NCBI GenBank assembly: GCA_036489495.1
Contig: DASXFR010000090.1
Span: 1-19,641 of the forward strand
DNA: 19,641 nt
Direction of reading: 5' to 3'
Source of the DNA: DASZIT01 sp036489495
GTDB lineage: Bacteria > Actinomycetota > Acidimicrobiia > Acidimicrobiales > RAAP-2
Shown piece by piece: positions 7,115 to 14,414 of this stretch. Within the stretch, counting starts at the first letter, position 1. Each line of letters begins with the position of its first letter. Position numbers and translations under genes: made by a program. Below the pieces are notes generated by a model, which was given only the letters and a program-made list of their open reading frames with translations, was not told where the DNA came from and made no database searches.

Positions 7115-7390
7115 GTGGAACGCATTGGGGTCCGGGAACTTCGTCAACACGCCAGTCGCTATCTCGAACAGGTAAAGGCCGGGGAGACTGTTGAAGTGAC
7201 CGAACGCGGTCAACTCATCGCGCTGCTCGTTCCCCCCGACCCGGCAGCCACGGCACGAGAGCGCTTGCTCGCATCGGGTCAGCTGATCCCCTCCACTCGA
7301 CCCTTCCGAACTCCGGCGCGCGTTCCCAGTCACTCGGAAAAGACGGACACCGGCGGAGCACTGGACGAGCTCCGAGAGGACCGCTTATGA
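7115..7390 (+). CDS. Phd/YefM (VapB-like) antitoxin
   Basis: A 91-residue antitoxin. The N-terminal RIGVRELRQHASRYLEQVKAG with ETVEVTERGQLIALLVP (about residues 3-45) is the classical Phd/YefM DNA-binding domain; the C-terminal half is charged and likely wraps the toxin. The start is taken as GTG at 7115, giving the usual MERIGVREL opening; a GTG at 7109 is in frame but lies inside the palindrome and upstream of the probable transcription start. No Shine-Dalgarno sequence is present, consistent with a leaderless mRNA. The stop overlaps the toxin start by 4 bp (ATGA). This module is of a different antitoxin class from the one at 5057-5760. Confidence 0.88.
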   Translation: MERIGVRELRQHASRYLEQVKAGETVEVTERGQLIALLVPPDPAATARERLLASGQLIPSTRPFRTPARVPSHSEKTDTGGALDELREDRL

Positions 7391-7782
7391 ACTATCTCGA
7401 CTCGTCAGCGCTTCTCAAGTTGCTTTTTGACGAGCCAGAGAGTGCCGCTTTGGAGGACTGGACCTCGGCGCGAGCGGGATCACCAATGGTTAGCAGTGAG
7501 TTGGCCCGGGTTGAAGTGATTCGTGCCTGCCGGCGCTTGAATCCGGACGCGTTGCCGGAGGCCAGGAGGTTACTCGCCTCTCTGGACCTCGTTCCGCTGA
7601 CTCGCGATTTGATCGATGATGCCGCGGAAGTAGGTGAGAGCACGCTTCGTTCGTTGGATGCGATTCACCTCGCCAGTGCTATTTCGATCGGTGCTGACCT
7701 TACGGAGTTCGTCGTCTATGACCGGCGATTGGCTGAGGCCGCCTCGAAGGCGGGCCTGGAGACCATTCGTCCTGGCGGTTAG
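7387..7782 (+). CDS. vapC: VapC-like PIN-domain ribonuclease toxin (paired with Phd antitoxin)
   Basis: A 131-residue PIN-domain toxin. Acidic active-site candidates are D5 in NYLDSSALLKL, E38 or E43 in SSELARVEV, D91 in SLDAIHLASA and D112 in VYDRRL, all in the expected order and spacing. It starts within the antitoxin stop (ATGA overlap) and is presumably translated by coupling. It appears intact. It shares only fold-level motifs with the PIN toxin at 5057-5476, so the two are not a recent local duplication. Confidence 0.9.
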   Translation: MNYLDSSALLKLLFDEPESAALEDWTSARAGSPMVSSELARVEVIRACRRLNPDALPEARRLLASLDLVPLTRDLIDDAAEVGESTLRSLDAIHLASAISIGADLTEFVVYDRRLAEAASKAGLETIRPGG

Positions 7783-7822
7783 CTGAAAGCGCTCCGATCT
7801 GCGTTTCTCAGACCCACGAAGC

Positions 7823-7836
7823 TATGGTCGTGACCA
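7823..7836 (+). promoter_or_regulatory. Possible promoter/operator before the Rv3520c-like gene
   Basis: TATGGT (7823-7828) is a reasonable -10 hexamer and overlaps a short palindrome TGGTC-GT-GACCA (7825-7836). A strong ribosome site (GGGGAGGA) follows before the ATG at 7859. There is no clear -35. The short spacing and 2-bp centre would suit a TetR-type regulator, but this is weak evidence. Confidence 0.3.
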
Positions 7837-7858
7837 GAACCCACCCGGGGAGGAACCG

Positions 7859-8893
7859 ATGAAGGACATGAAACTCGGACTGCAGCTTGGCTATTGGGGA
7901 TCCGGACCGCCGACCAACGCGCCGGAGCTGATCGCCGAAGCCGAGCGTCTGGGATACGACTCGATCTGGACTGCCGAGTCCTACGGTTCCGACGCTTTGA
8001 CCCCGCTCGCCTGGTGGGGATCCCGAACCGAGAGGGTGCGCCTGGGAACTTCCATTTGCCAACTGTCGGCTCGAACCCCCACCGCCATGGGGATGGCCGC
8101 TCTCACCATGGACCACCTGTCGGGTGGGCGGTTCGTTCTCGGGCTCGGGGTTTCGGGCCCTCAGGTCGTCGAAGGGTGGTACGGACAGTCGTTCGAGAAG
8201 CCGTTGGCCCGTACCCGAGAGTACGTCGACATCGTGCGTCAAGTCCTGGCCCGTGAAGGGGTAGTCACCAACGACGGGCCGCATTACCCACTGCCCTACA
8301 AGGGCGGAACCGGGCTTGGCAAGCCACTGAAGCCCATCGTCCATCCGCGGCGCAAGGAGATCCCCATCATCCTGGGAGCGGAGGGACCGAAGAACGTCGC
8401 GCTGGCCGCGGAGATCGCCGAGGGGTGGTTCCCGATCTTCTTTTCTCCCAACGCGGTCAAAGCCTTCGAGCCGTCACTCGCCGAGGGATTCGCCCGGCCC
8501 GGAGCGCGTCATACGGCCGATGACTTCGAAGTCATCGCCTTGGCCACGACCATCATCGATGACGATATCGAGCGGGCGGCCGATGCGTTCCGGCCTCACA
8601 TCGCCCTCTATATCGGGGGCATGGGAGCCAAGTCGATGAACTTCCACTTCGACGTCTTCGCCCGCATGGGCTACGAGGCCGAAGCCCGCAAGATCCAGGA
8701 GCTCTACCTCGAAGGACGGAAGGACGAGGCCGCTGCCGCCGTCCCGACCTCACTTATCGAGGACACCGCCCTCATCGGTCCCAAGGAGAAAGTCCGCGCC
8801 GATCTCGACCGGTGGAAGGAGTCCATCGCCACCACGCTGCTCGTCTCGGGATCCGTCGACACTCTGCGGACGATGGCGGAGTTGATTTTGTAG
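7859..8893 (+). CDS. LLM class oxidoreductase, Rv3520c-like, probably F420-dependent
   Basis: A 344-residue luciferase-like TIM-barrel enzyme. Long stretches match my memory of mycobacterial Rv3520c, a putative F420-dependent oxidoreductase encoded within the cholesterol/KstR gene region: KLGLQLGYWG (5-14), TPLAWWGS (48-55), the barrel block through DHLSGGRFVLGLGVSGPQVVEGWYG (85-109), and IPIILGAEGPKNVALAAEI (168-186). Its reaction is not established; a redox step in lipid or sterol catabolism is inferred from that relationship and from the P450 and acyl-CoA dehydrogenase nearby. The start at 7859 has GGGGAGGA at good spacing. It is transcribed toward the tad operon and ends 48 bp from that operon's last stop codon. 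Confidence 0.9.
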   Translation: MKDMKLGLQLGYWGSGPPTNAPELIAEAERLGYDSIWTAESYGSDALTPLAWWGSRTERVRLGTSICQLSARTPTAMGMAALTMDHLSGGRFVLGLGVSGPQVVEGWYGQSFEKPLARTREYVDIVRQVLAREGVVTNDGPHYPLPYKGGTGLGKPLKPIVHPRRKEIPIILGAEGPKNVALAAEIAEGWFPIFFSPNAVKAFEPSLAEGFARPGARHTADDFEVIALATTIIDDDIERAADAFRPHIALYIGGMGAKSMNFHFDVFARMGYEAEARKIQELYLEGRKDEAAAAVPTSLIEDTALIGPKEKVRADLDRWKESIATTLLVSGSVDTLRTMAELIL

Positions 8894-8911
8894 CTATCGT
8901 CGAGGCGGTTT

Positions 8912-8939
8912 GGTTTCGCCGTGTCTATACGGCGAAACC
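8912..8939. terminator. Bidirectional hairpin terminator between convergent genes
   Basis: GGTTTCGCCGT and ACGGCGAAACC (11-bp perfect arms) flank a 6-base loop. The hairpin lies 19 bases after the plus-strand oxidoreductase stop and 3 bases past the minus-strand LysM/BTAD gene stop. It has no long T-run, which is common for actinobacterial terminators. Position and symmetry support termination in both directions. Confidence 0.8.
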
Positions 8940-8941
8940 GT

Positions 8942-11821
8942 TCAACGTTGCGATGTTGCCAACGACTTGCGACGAGAGAGCGATTGGTAGAGTTCCACAG
9001 TGCTCGGGTGCACCGAGTCAAACGGCTCAACTTCGTCGGCAACTAATCGCACCAACTCCGACATCACCGACTCAACTCCGGCTGGATTCCCGGCGGTATC
9101 AGCTGCGCGCAGAAGCATGCGGTACATGCGCTCGTCATAGGGACTGACTTGAAGACCCTTCCGGGCGGCCCACTCCGCACCACCAGCGTTGTCTTGTTGT
9201 AGATAAGCACCTGCCAAGCGTCCGGCTACATCCACAATCGTCGCCTCCATCGCTGGTGCAATCCCCTCGAGAATCGGCCAGTCCGGGGAACGAAGCCCAT
9301 CAAACAGCCTTCCTCTGACCAGTTCAAGCGCCTCTTTCCAGTCGACAGCGCTATCGCCATCCGCCAAACCCACAAACCGGTCCCAGTCGGTGCTCACCGA
9401 TTCGGCCAACCTCAACCGACCGTGTGCCTTGGGAAGATGATCCTGACCCTCCCGGTCATGACCCAATGACCGTCTGGCCACAGACGCCGTGGAATGAAGA
9501 CTCGACGAGGCCATGAGGCGATCCGGCCAAAGTGCCGTAGCCCACGCATCATTCGACACCCCATTCGGATGCATGGCCAAGTAAACAACGAGATCCTTCG
9601 CCCAGGCCCTAGTGAATTCGTGTTCAGCGCCATCGATCTCTACGGGACCCAGGACGGACACTTCTACCTCGATTGCCTTGGTGCCCGTCGCAGACCCAAC
9701 CGCGCCACCATGATCGACTTCGGAGCGCCCCCCGTTTGGTTCTGAATGAGTCGTATGACTGTGTATCCGAGGCGATACCTCGAACGGCTGAGCAGGCATA
9801 GGGATCGACATGGCCGAATAGGGCGAAGCTCCGAGATCAGCCGACTCATAGTCCCGAGCCGTGTCCACCAACCCTCCGATATCCGCCAACTCGGTTGGGG
9901 TGATGGATTGAGGAGTCGCTGGCGAACTAAAGATGTCTGTCGAAAATGACCGTCTCGTGCCTGAAACACTCCAAATCTGGCTCGTGGGGATTCCTGGTCC
10001 CGGAGCAATCGTCGCCATGCCGTTTCGAGGATCGGAAGCTGCGCTCATGAGTTCGGCACAAGCTTCGCTTCTTAGACCAGGTCCGCAGACAACAATCAAC
10101 GGGTCCCATGTGTCCAAATCTTCGAATACGCGCGCATGGGAAAACGATTCGTAGCTTGACGCCCGCAGCAGCGCTTCTCCGTTCAATCGACGGTAACGGA
10201 CCTGATGAAGCACCATTCCCAAATTCGAGCTACTCAACACTCGATCGAATCGAGCCAGTTCATTCCCAAAGCCGACGAGAACCAAGTCGAACTGGCCGGC
10301 CCAATACGACGTCGCCATCTCGAGAGCAAGCGCACGAATCACGTCCTCACAGTCCTTAGGATCTCCGACCACGGCAAGCGAACCTGTGGCCTCGAGGTTT
10401 ATCAACTGTGGTCCCTCTGGGCCATCTCCAATGGCGACCAAGGTAGGAAATGGATTGTGGCTGCCCGTCGGGATACTTGGTATCTCCTCCTTCGCTATGA
10501 ACACCGATGATCGACCAGATCGAATCTCGAACGGACGCGGTACCGCTTCGGAATCCATCGGTCGATCGAGAACCAGTTCGATTTGGTCTGTGCGAGCCTC
10601 AATTCCCTGGACAACGGGGACCTTCGTCCCCATCTCGATACATGCTTGCCGAAAGAGTTTGAGGGACTGGTCGATGGCGCGCAAGGTGTCTTTACCACCT
10701 CCTCTTCGAAGTCGGCGCTCCATCGGTTCGAACGTTGGGCTCGGGAGCCTGATGAGACCTCCCTCGCTGCGCCGGCGTTGCTGCGCTCGACGCATTCTCG
10801 AAAGGAGGCTTACAACACCGGCTCCCAATAGCCCAGCGCCAACCAGAGGGAGAGGCGCTTCCGCCGCTCGCTGTGCCCCGGCGATCCAATCGGTCGGACC
10901 TCCGGTTCCATGTACCGAAGTCAGGGACCCGACCTCGGCGCCACCGCGTTTTGCGGTCCTGAATGCAGACAGGTCTATTGCAGGGGAAACGGATTCCGGA
11001 TCAGTCTCCTGTCCGGAATTGTTGGTCGAAAGCGGAGGAAGAATGAGTCTCCATCCCGGCCTGATCCAATGTGACTTTGTGAGCGACTGACCGTCATATT
11101 GAGGAACCGAATAGTTGAGAGTCGCCAGCTCGCGCCAGCGTCGCGCCGAACCGAGCTGACCCTCAGCAATCGACCACAGTGTCTCGCGGCCGCTCACCGT
11201 ATGAGTGCGTTGAGAGACTGGCTCCTTGTCAGATCCAACATCCGCTACGTCAGATAGTCGCCTCTGCTCCTCCGAATTCGATTTCGCCAGATACGCGTCC
11301 GCCTCCGTATCAAGCGATAGCGGTGCGAATCCATAGTCATCGATCACCTGCAGACCGGGCGGTCCCGACGATCGAGGCGTCGAGACGAACGTCGACGCTC
11401 GCTGCTCGTGCGCCAAAGCGGGCAGGGTGGTGCCTATCGAGATCATTGCTAACGAGGTTCCTACAAGACACGCGGCCATTGCCTGCATCGTCCGGCTTCC
11501 TGGCAAGCGCGTCGGCGTTCGTCCAGTAGCCCACGATTGAATCTCGATGACTATGCAGACTGCCATCCATCCCCATGTAACCCAGGCCAGTAGTAGCGCA
11601 CCATGCACCAGCCAGCTGGTCACGATGTGGGTATCGAATCCCTGGTGAGTGCTTAGGAGTACTCGCAATCGGTGGAGACCACCCTGCGGAATTGGAGAAC
11701 CGCCTTCGGAGATCAACAGCAATGGAACTGCCACCAGAACGGCGATCAAAGAACCAATCGCCAGAACGCCTCGACTCAAAGAGCGGGTTTGTTTGCCTTG
11801 CGAACCCAGATGGTGTCTCAA
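8942..11821 (-). CDS. Membrane protein with LysM, FtsK-like middle region and wHTH-BTAD C-terminus
   Basis: A 959-residue last gene of the tad operon. Predicted membrane segments are at about 19-37, 69-93, 113-136 and 323-341. A LysM-type peptidoglycan-binding domain (HTVSGRETLWSIAEGQLG to RPGWRLILPP, about 207-263) lies between the third and fourth, probably outside the cell. The cytoplasmic region 350-690 resembles FtsK/EccC-type proteins (INLEATGSLAVVGDPKD, then a DLVLVGFG strand) but lacks a P-loop lysine. The C-terminus has an OmpR/SARP-like winged helix (about 717-808, with NGVSNDAWATALWPD) and a BTAD helical domain (about 815-945). It could link cell-wall state to pilus gene expression; that is inference. 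Translation begins at TTG directly after the upstream TAG, behind AAGGAGG. Confidence 0.85.
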   Translation of the reverse strand: MRHHLGSQGKQTRSLSRGVLAIGSLIAVLVAVPLLLISEGGSPIPQGGLHRLRVLLSTHQGFDTHIVTSWLVHGALLLAWVTWGWMAVCIVIEIQSWATGRTPTRLPGSRTMQAMAACLVGTSLAMISIGTTLPALAHEQRASTFVSTPRSSGPPGLQVIDDYGFAPLSLDTEADAYLAKSNSEEQRRLSDVADVGSDKEPVSQRTHTVSGRETLWSIAEGQLGSARRWRELATLNYSVPQYDGQSLTKSHWIRPGWRLILPPLSTNNSGQETDPESVSPAIDLSAFRTAKRGGAEVGSLTSVHGTGGPTDWIAGAQRAAEAPLPLVGAGLLGAGVVSLLSRMRRAQQRRRSEGGLIRLPSPTFEPMERRLRRGGGKDTLRAIDQSLKLFRQACIEMGTKVPVVQGIEARTDQIELVLDRPMDSEAVPRPFEIRSGRSSVFIAKEEIPSIPTGSHNPFPTLVAIGDGPEGPQLINLEATGSLAVVGDPKDCEDVIRALALEMATSYWAGQFDLVLVGFGNELARFDRVLSSSNLGMVLHQVRYRRLNGEALLRASSYESFSHARVFEDLDTWDPLIVVCGPGLRSEACAELMSAASDPRNGMATIAPGPGIPTSQIWSVSGTRRSFSTDIFSSPATPQSITPTELADIGGLVDTARDYESADLGASPYSAMSIPMPAQPFEVSPRIHSHTTHSEPNGGRSEVDHGGAVGSATGTKAIEVEVSVLGPVEIDGAEHEFTRAWAKDLVVYLAMHPNGVSNDAWATALWPDRLMASSSLHSTASVARRSLGHDREGQDHLPKAHGRLRLAESVSTDWDRFVGLADGDSAVDWKEALELVRGRLFDGLRSPDWPILEGIAPAMEATIVDVAGRLAGAYLQQDNAGGAEWAARKGLQVSPYDERMYRMLLRAADTAGNPAGVESVMSELVRLVADEVEPFDSVHPSTVELYQSLSRRKSLATSQR

Positions 11822-12322
11822 CTAATCCTCCTTGGTGACCCCATAAACGTTGACAGCCGATGCGGTGGCGGACACCGACAACGACGAAATACCAACGATC
11901 CCCAAAATCGAAGTAGGTATCCGGTACCGCACATTGACCGTTACCTTCCCGTCGGTGACGGACGCGGTACCTGGATGACCAGAGCTGACTGTGTACTCCT
12001 CTGCCGCCGCGATCGCGGCTTGGGTATCGATCTCTATCGATCCAGCCCGGAGTCCATCGACTGATAGCGCTCCAGCACCAGCTCGGGCTGCCTGTTCGGC
12101 TTCGTCGTATGCGGCCTGTTGAGCGTTCATCGCGTTTCCGCCATCAAGTACGAGCCCCATCAGTGCGAAGAGAGCGACGGCAAAGAAGGCCAGAAATGCG
12201 GTAATCGAGCCATCTTGGCGGCGTGTGTCGCCGTCCCGGTTGGGATGAATATGATCGGCCCGCCGTCGCATTGCTGTGGCTGGGTCTCCCTTCCGGCCCA
12301 GTTTGGACTGAGACCGTGTCAT
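11822..12322 (-). CDS. TadG-like pilus assembly protein
   Basis: A 166-residue membrane-anchored minor pilus protein. A charged N-terminal segment precedes a single membrane helix opening with DGSITAFLAFFAVALFALMG (37-56), followed by LVLDGGNAMNAQQAAYDEAEQAARAGA, the signature of TadE/G-like (PF13400-type) proteins. The remainder (about 85-160) is a small extracytoplasmic beta-rich domain. It probably stabilises or anchors the Tad fibre. Its ATG overlaps the preceding TadE-like stop (ATGA), and its last codons contain the ribosome site for the LysM/BTAD gene, so both neighbours are translationally linked. Confidence 0.85.
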   Translation of the reverse strand: MTRSQSKLGRKGDPATAMRRRADHIHPNRDGDTRRQDGSITAFLAFFAVALFALMGLVLDGGNAMNAQQAAYDEAEQAARAGAGALSVDGLRAGSIEIDTQAAIAAAEEYTVSSGHPGTASVTDGKVTVNVRYRIPTSILGIVGISSLSVSATASAVNVYGVTKED

Positions 12323-12741
12323 TGGACCGGCCTATACGGGTCGACCGGCGCTGTTGACGATGCGCTGATGGTCGTAGAACCTGGGATGCCGGGCACCGAA
12401 AGATCCGACAGAGCGACTGCACAGGTGACGGTAACTCGAACGTATCCGCCGGGATAGTAGTGACTCACATCGGTGACGACTTGGGCGTGGACGCAAATGT
12501 GGGTTTGACCACTCGCGCCAACCGATGCGCTGTCAATGGCAGCGGACTGGGCGCTCTGGGCATTCGGCATGACCGCTGCTGCCTCTGCACCGGCGCGCGC
12601 CGACTCTGTCACAAGTTGACGAGCTTCTGAAACGCGTCCGAAGACCAATATGCACAACGCAACAAGGAACACCACCGGAGCAAGCATTACGAGCTCGACC
12701 GTCAGGCTTCCCGAATCAGTGTTTCGTCGCATCCTCCTCAT
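12319..12741 (-). CDS. tadE: TadE-like pseudopilin (second copy)
   Basis: A 140-residue pseudopilin. The class-III prepilin-type opening G11-SLTVE16 precedes a membrane helix (LVMLAPVVFLVALCILVFG, 17-35), so prepilin peptidase could cut after G11 leaving Glu at position 5. Then comes the TadE-type amphipathic stretch EARQLVTESARAGAEAAA. Cysteines in HICVHAQ and TVTCAV could form a disulfide in the outer domain. The start overlaps the upstream gene by ATGA; a second ATG three codons later is possible. It is a minor subunit needed for Tad fibre assembly. Confidence 0.85.
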   Translation of the reverse strand: MRRMRRNTDSGSLTVELVMLAPVVFLVALCILVFGRVSEARQLVTESARAGAEAAAVMPNAQSAQSAAIDSASVGASGQTHICVHAQVVTDVSHYYPGGYVRVTVTCAVALSDLSVPGIPGSTTISASSTAPVDPYRPVQ

Positions 12742-13217
12742 TCCGAACCTCGGAATTCCTGAATCGGCCCCACTAGCTTTGCCGATACCGGAAGTGAGAA
12801 GCCTGGAAGGATCGACTCTGCCCTCCCGGTAACGGTTATTTCTACGAGGTCACCGGGAAGCACCGAATACGAAACGGTCGAAGAAGTGATATCTGAACCT
12901 GGACCGTTTAAGACCGATCGGGCTCGGTCCACACCGTCGGCCGGTCCCGCTCCGATGGATCGGGCCGTTCGATCTCCCGTCGATGCGGCGAGTTGCGCTA
13001 CCTGTGCGGCATGACACCAGAGTGCGAACTGAATGGCGATGAGAATCAACAACATGAATACTGGAATCAGCAGCACTGCTTCTACGACCGATGAGCCATT
13101 ATCAGTCGCTACCCGCCGGATCACGGGCTTGCCGGCTCGCGTACCACCCGCCCGCCGGTGCTCGATCGGCGTCTTTTGTGAAGTCATCGCCGGCGATGCT
13201 CGTAGCCGCGGGCTCAC
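12738..13217 (-). CDS. tadE: TadE-like pseudopilin (first copy)
   Basis: A 159-residue pseudopilin with a long basic leader and the prepilin-like motif G41-SSVVE46 opening a membrane helix (AVLLIPVFMLLILIAIQFALW, about 47-67), then the TadE-like QVAQLAASTGDRTARSIGAG helix and a beta-rich outer domain. The start is taken as GTG at 13217, one base after the pilin stop (TGATGTG); an ATG at 13187 would give a 149-residue form and is also credible. It is probably a minor subunit of the same fibre as the pilin just upstream. Confidence 0.82.
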   Translation of the reverse strand: MSPRLRASPAMTSQKTPIEHRRAGGTRAGKPVIRRVATDNGSSVVEAVLLIPVFMLLILIAIQFALWCHAAQVAQLAASTGDRTARSIGAGPADGVDRARSVLNGPGSDITSSTVSYSVLPGDLVEITVTGRAESILPGFSLPVSAKLVGPIQEFRGSE

Positions 13218-13218
13218 A

Positions 13219-13410
13219 TCAGTTCAGATTGATCGAATTGGCCTTGGCCGTGACCTTGGCCACGATGATCGCACCAACAGCGAGCGCCAGGGCGGCGAAG
13301 ATCGCGGTGAGGACCACTTTCTCAACCGCGGTACCCGCTTCATCGAACCCACCTGCGGCTCCCGCTCTCGCCCGCAGATAAGTCCAGATAGCTACAATTT
13401 GTATCGGCAT
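13219..13410 (-). CDS. Flp-like pilin, atypical processing site
   Basis: A 63-residue protein placed where Tad loci carry their major pilin. A short leader ends in FDEA; the mature part would begin GTAVEK and continue into a hydrophobic helix (VVLTAIFAALALAVGAIIVAKV, 32-53) with a short polar tail. Most actinobacterial Flp pilins read G|xxxxEY: here the residue before the cut is Ala25 rather than Gly, and Glu30 is followed by Lys rather than Tyr. The ribosome site AAAGGGG is good. It has about 100 bp before it, the only substantial gap in the operon core. Pilin identity rests on size, topology and position. Confidence 0.78.
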   Translation of the reverse strand: MPIQIVAIWTYLRARAGAAGGFDEAGTAVEKVVLTAIFAALALAVGAIIVAKVTAKANSINLN

Positions 13411-13511
13411 TTACCTTGCCCCTTTCGTTGTTGTCATTAGAAGGTGTGCGAAGGATCGCTCCCAGCCGAGTCACTTGACACGGAGACTGAATCTCCATGC
13501 GACGGTCATGG
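13411..13511 (-). promoter_or_regulatory. Pilin leader with inverted repeats and possible promoter
   Basis: This is the only real gap in the tad core. Reading the minus strand after the tadC stop, there is CCATG-N7-CATGG, then GGAGA-TTCAG-TCTCC (13496-13482), then TCTAAT (13441-13436), a fair -10 placed about 25 bases before the pilin ATG, and AAAGGGG as ribosome site. The -35 is not recognisable. A separate pilin promoter, or a processing hairpin that protects the pilin mRNA, would suit a subunit needed in excess. Confidence 0.35.
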
Positions 13512-14414
13512 TCAGAAGCCCGCCAGAATCCGATTGAAGGCCGGGTACCCGATGAAGAGCAGGAAGCCGAGCAGAAGCAAGGTGCCGGGCAAGAAGAGGC
13601 GCTCGGTCATGGCATTGGCGGCACTTTCTGCTTCCGCCTGCTCGTGTCGACGCATCGATACCGCTCTGGCGCTGAGGGATTGCCGGACCCGGGCACCTTC
13701 AGTCCCAGCGAGTTGCAGGGTGGCCGACAACTCGATTAATTCGGGCACGGCCAGTTCGCGACCTAAGTCATTCAACGCCTCCCACGTGGTTTCTCCGGTA
13801 TCCCGAGCGAGAAGCAACGCCTTTGATATCCGTCTTGCCGCCCAGTCAGAACTGACCGCCGATGCAGACAACAGGCTCCCCTCGATGCCAGAGCCGCCAG
13901 CCAGGCTGAGGACAACCAGGTCCACATAGGTCCCGACAACAGTTCGGAAGTGCTGTCTTCGTTCTTTAGCCTCGGCCTTCAGAATCAAAAATGGAATTGC
14001 GGTACCCGCCGGGATCATGACCAGGGCTAGCAATACCGGTAGGAGCACGGACGTCGAAACTCCCGCTGCCTCAGCACCTACCCAGAGCACCGGCGGGGCC
14101 AATACTCCGATACCGGCTGCGGCGATTACTCGGGACGCAAGCTGAGCGGGGGACGTCATAGTGATGGCGAACGAAGGCGATAGCCCTGACCATCGAGGAT
14201 GTCTGAAGAAGCCCCGGGTGGAGGCTGTATCCGCCAACAGTGCCCCGACCCTCCCGAGGACTCTGTAGCGAGCCGACTCGATTTGGACCACCTGCACTGG
14301 TCGGGATCCGACACGAGCAATGGACTCCAACGAAGGGTGAGTCGTGCGGGCGCCGTATACGGCACCGACGCATCCGACGCCAGCAAGGACCCCGAGCACG
14401 ACGGCAGCGGTCAA
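13512..14414 (-). CDS. tadC: TadC-like pilus platform protein
   Basis: A 300-residue inner-membrane platform protein of the GspF/T2SSF family. Hydrophobic segments are at about 3-20, 93-115, 120-145 and 273-292, with the cytoplasmic helical T2SSF part between (about 155-265), including YVDLVVLSLAGGSGIEGSL and GRELAVPELIELSATLQLAGTEG, typical of TadC. With TadB it couples TadA ATP hydrolysis to pilin insertion. The start is read as TTG at 14414 because TTGA overlaps the tadB stop and GAGAGG lies upstream; extending further, to 14594, would run the gene 180 bases into tadB with a non-TadC-like N-terminus. Confidence 0.87.
   Translation of the reverse strand: MTAAVVLGVLAGVGCVGAVYGARTTHPSLESIARVGSRPVQVVQIESARYRVLGRVGALLADTASTRGFFRHPRWSGLSPSFAITMTSPAQLASRVIAAAGIGVLAPPVLWVGAEAAGVSTSVLLPVLLALVMIPAGTAIPFLILKAEAKERRQHFRTVVGTYVDLVVLSLAGGSGIEGSLLSASAVSSDWAARRISKALLLARDTGETTWEALNDLGRELAVPELIELSATLQLAGTEGARVRQSLSARAVSMRRHEQAEAESAANAMTERLFLPGTLLLLGFLLFIGYPAFNRILAGF

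Noticed and set aside
10386..11090. Plus-strand 234-codon frame opposite the LysM/BTAD gene
   Set aside because: Ser/Arg/Pro-rich translation without domains; the opposite strand has a continuous 959-codon gene with recognised domains.
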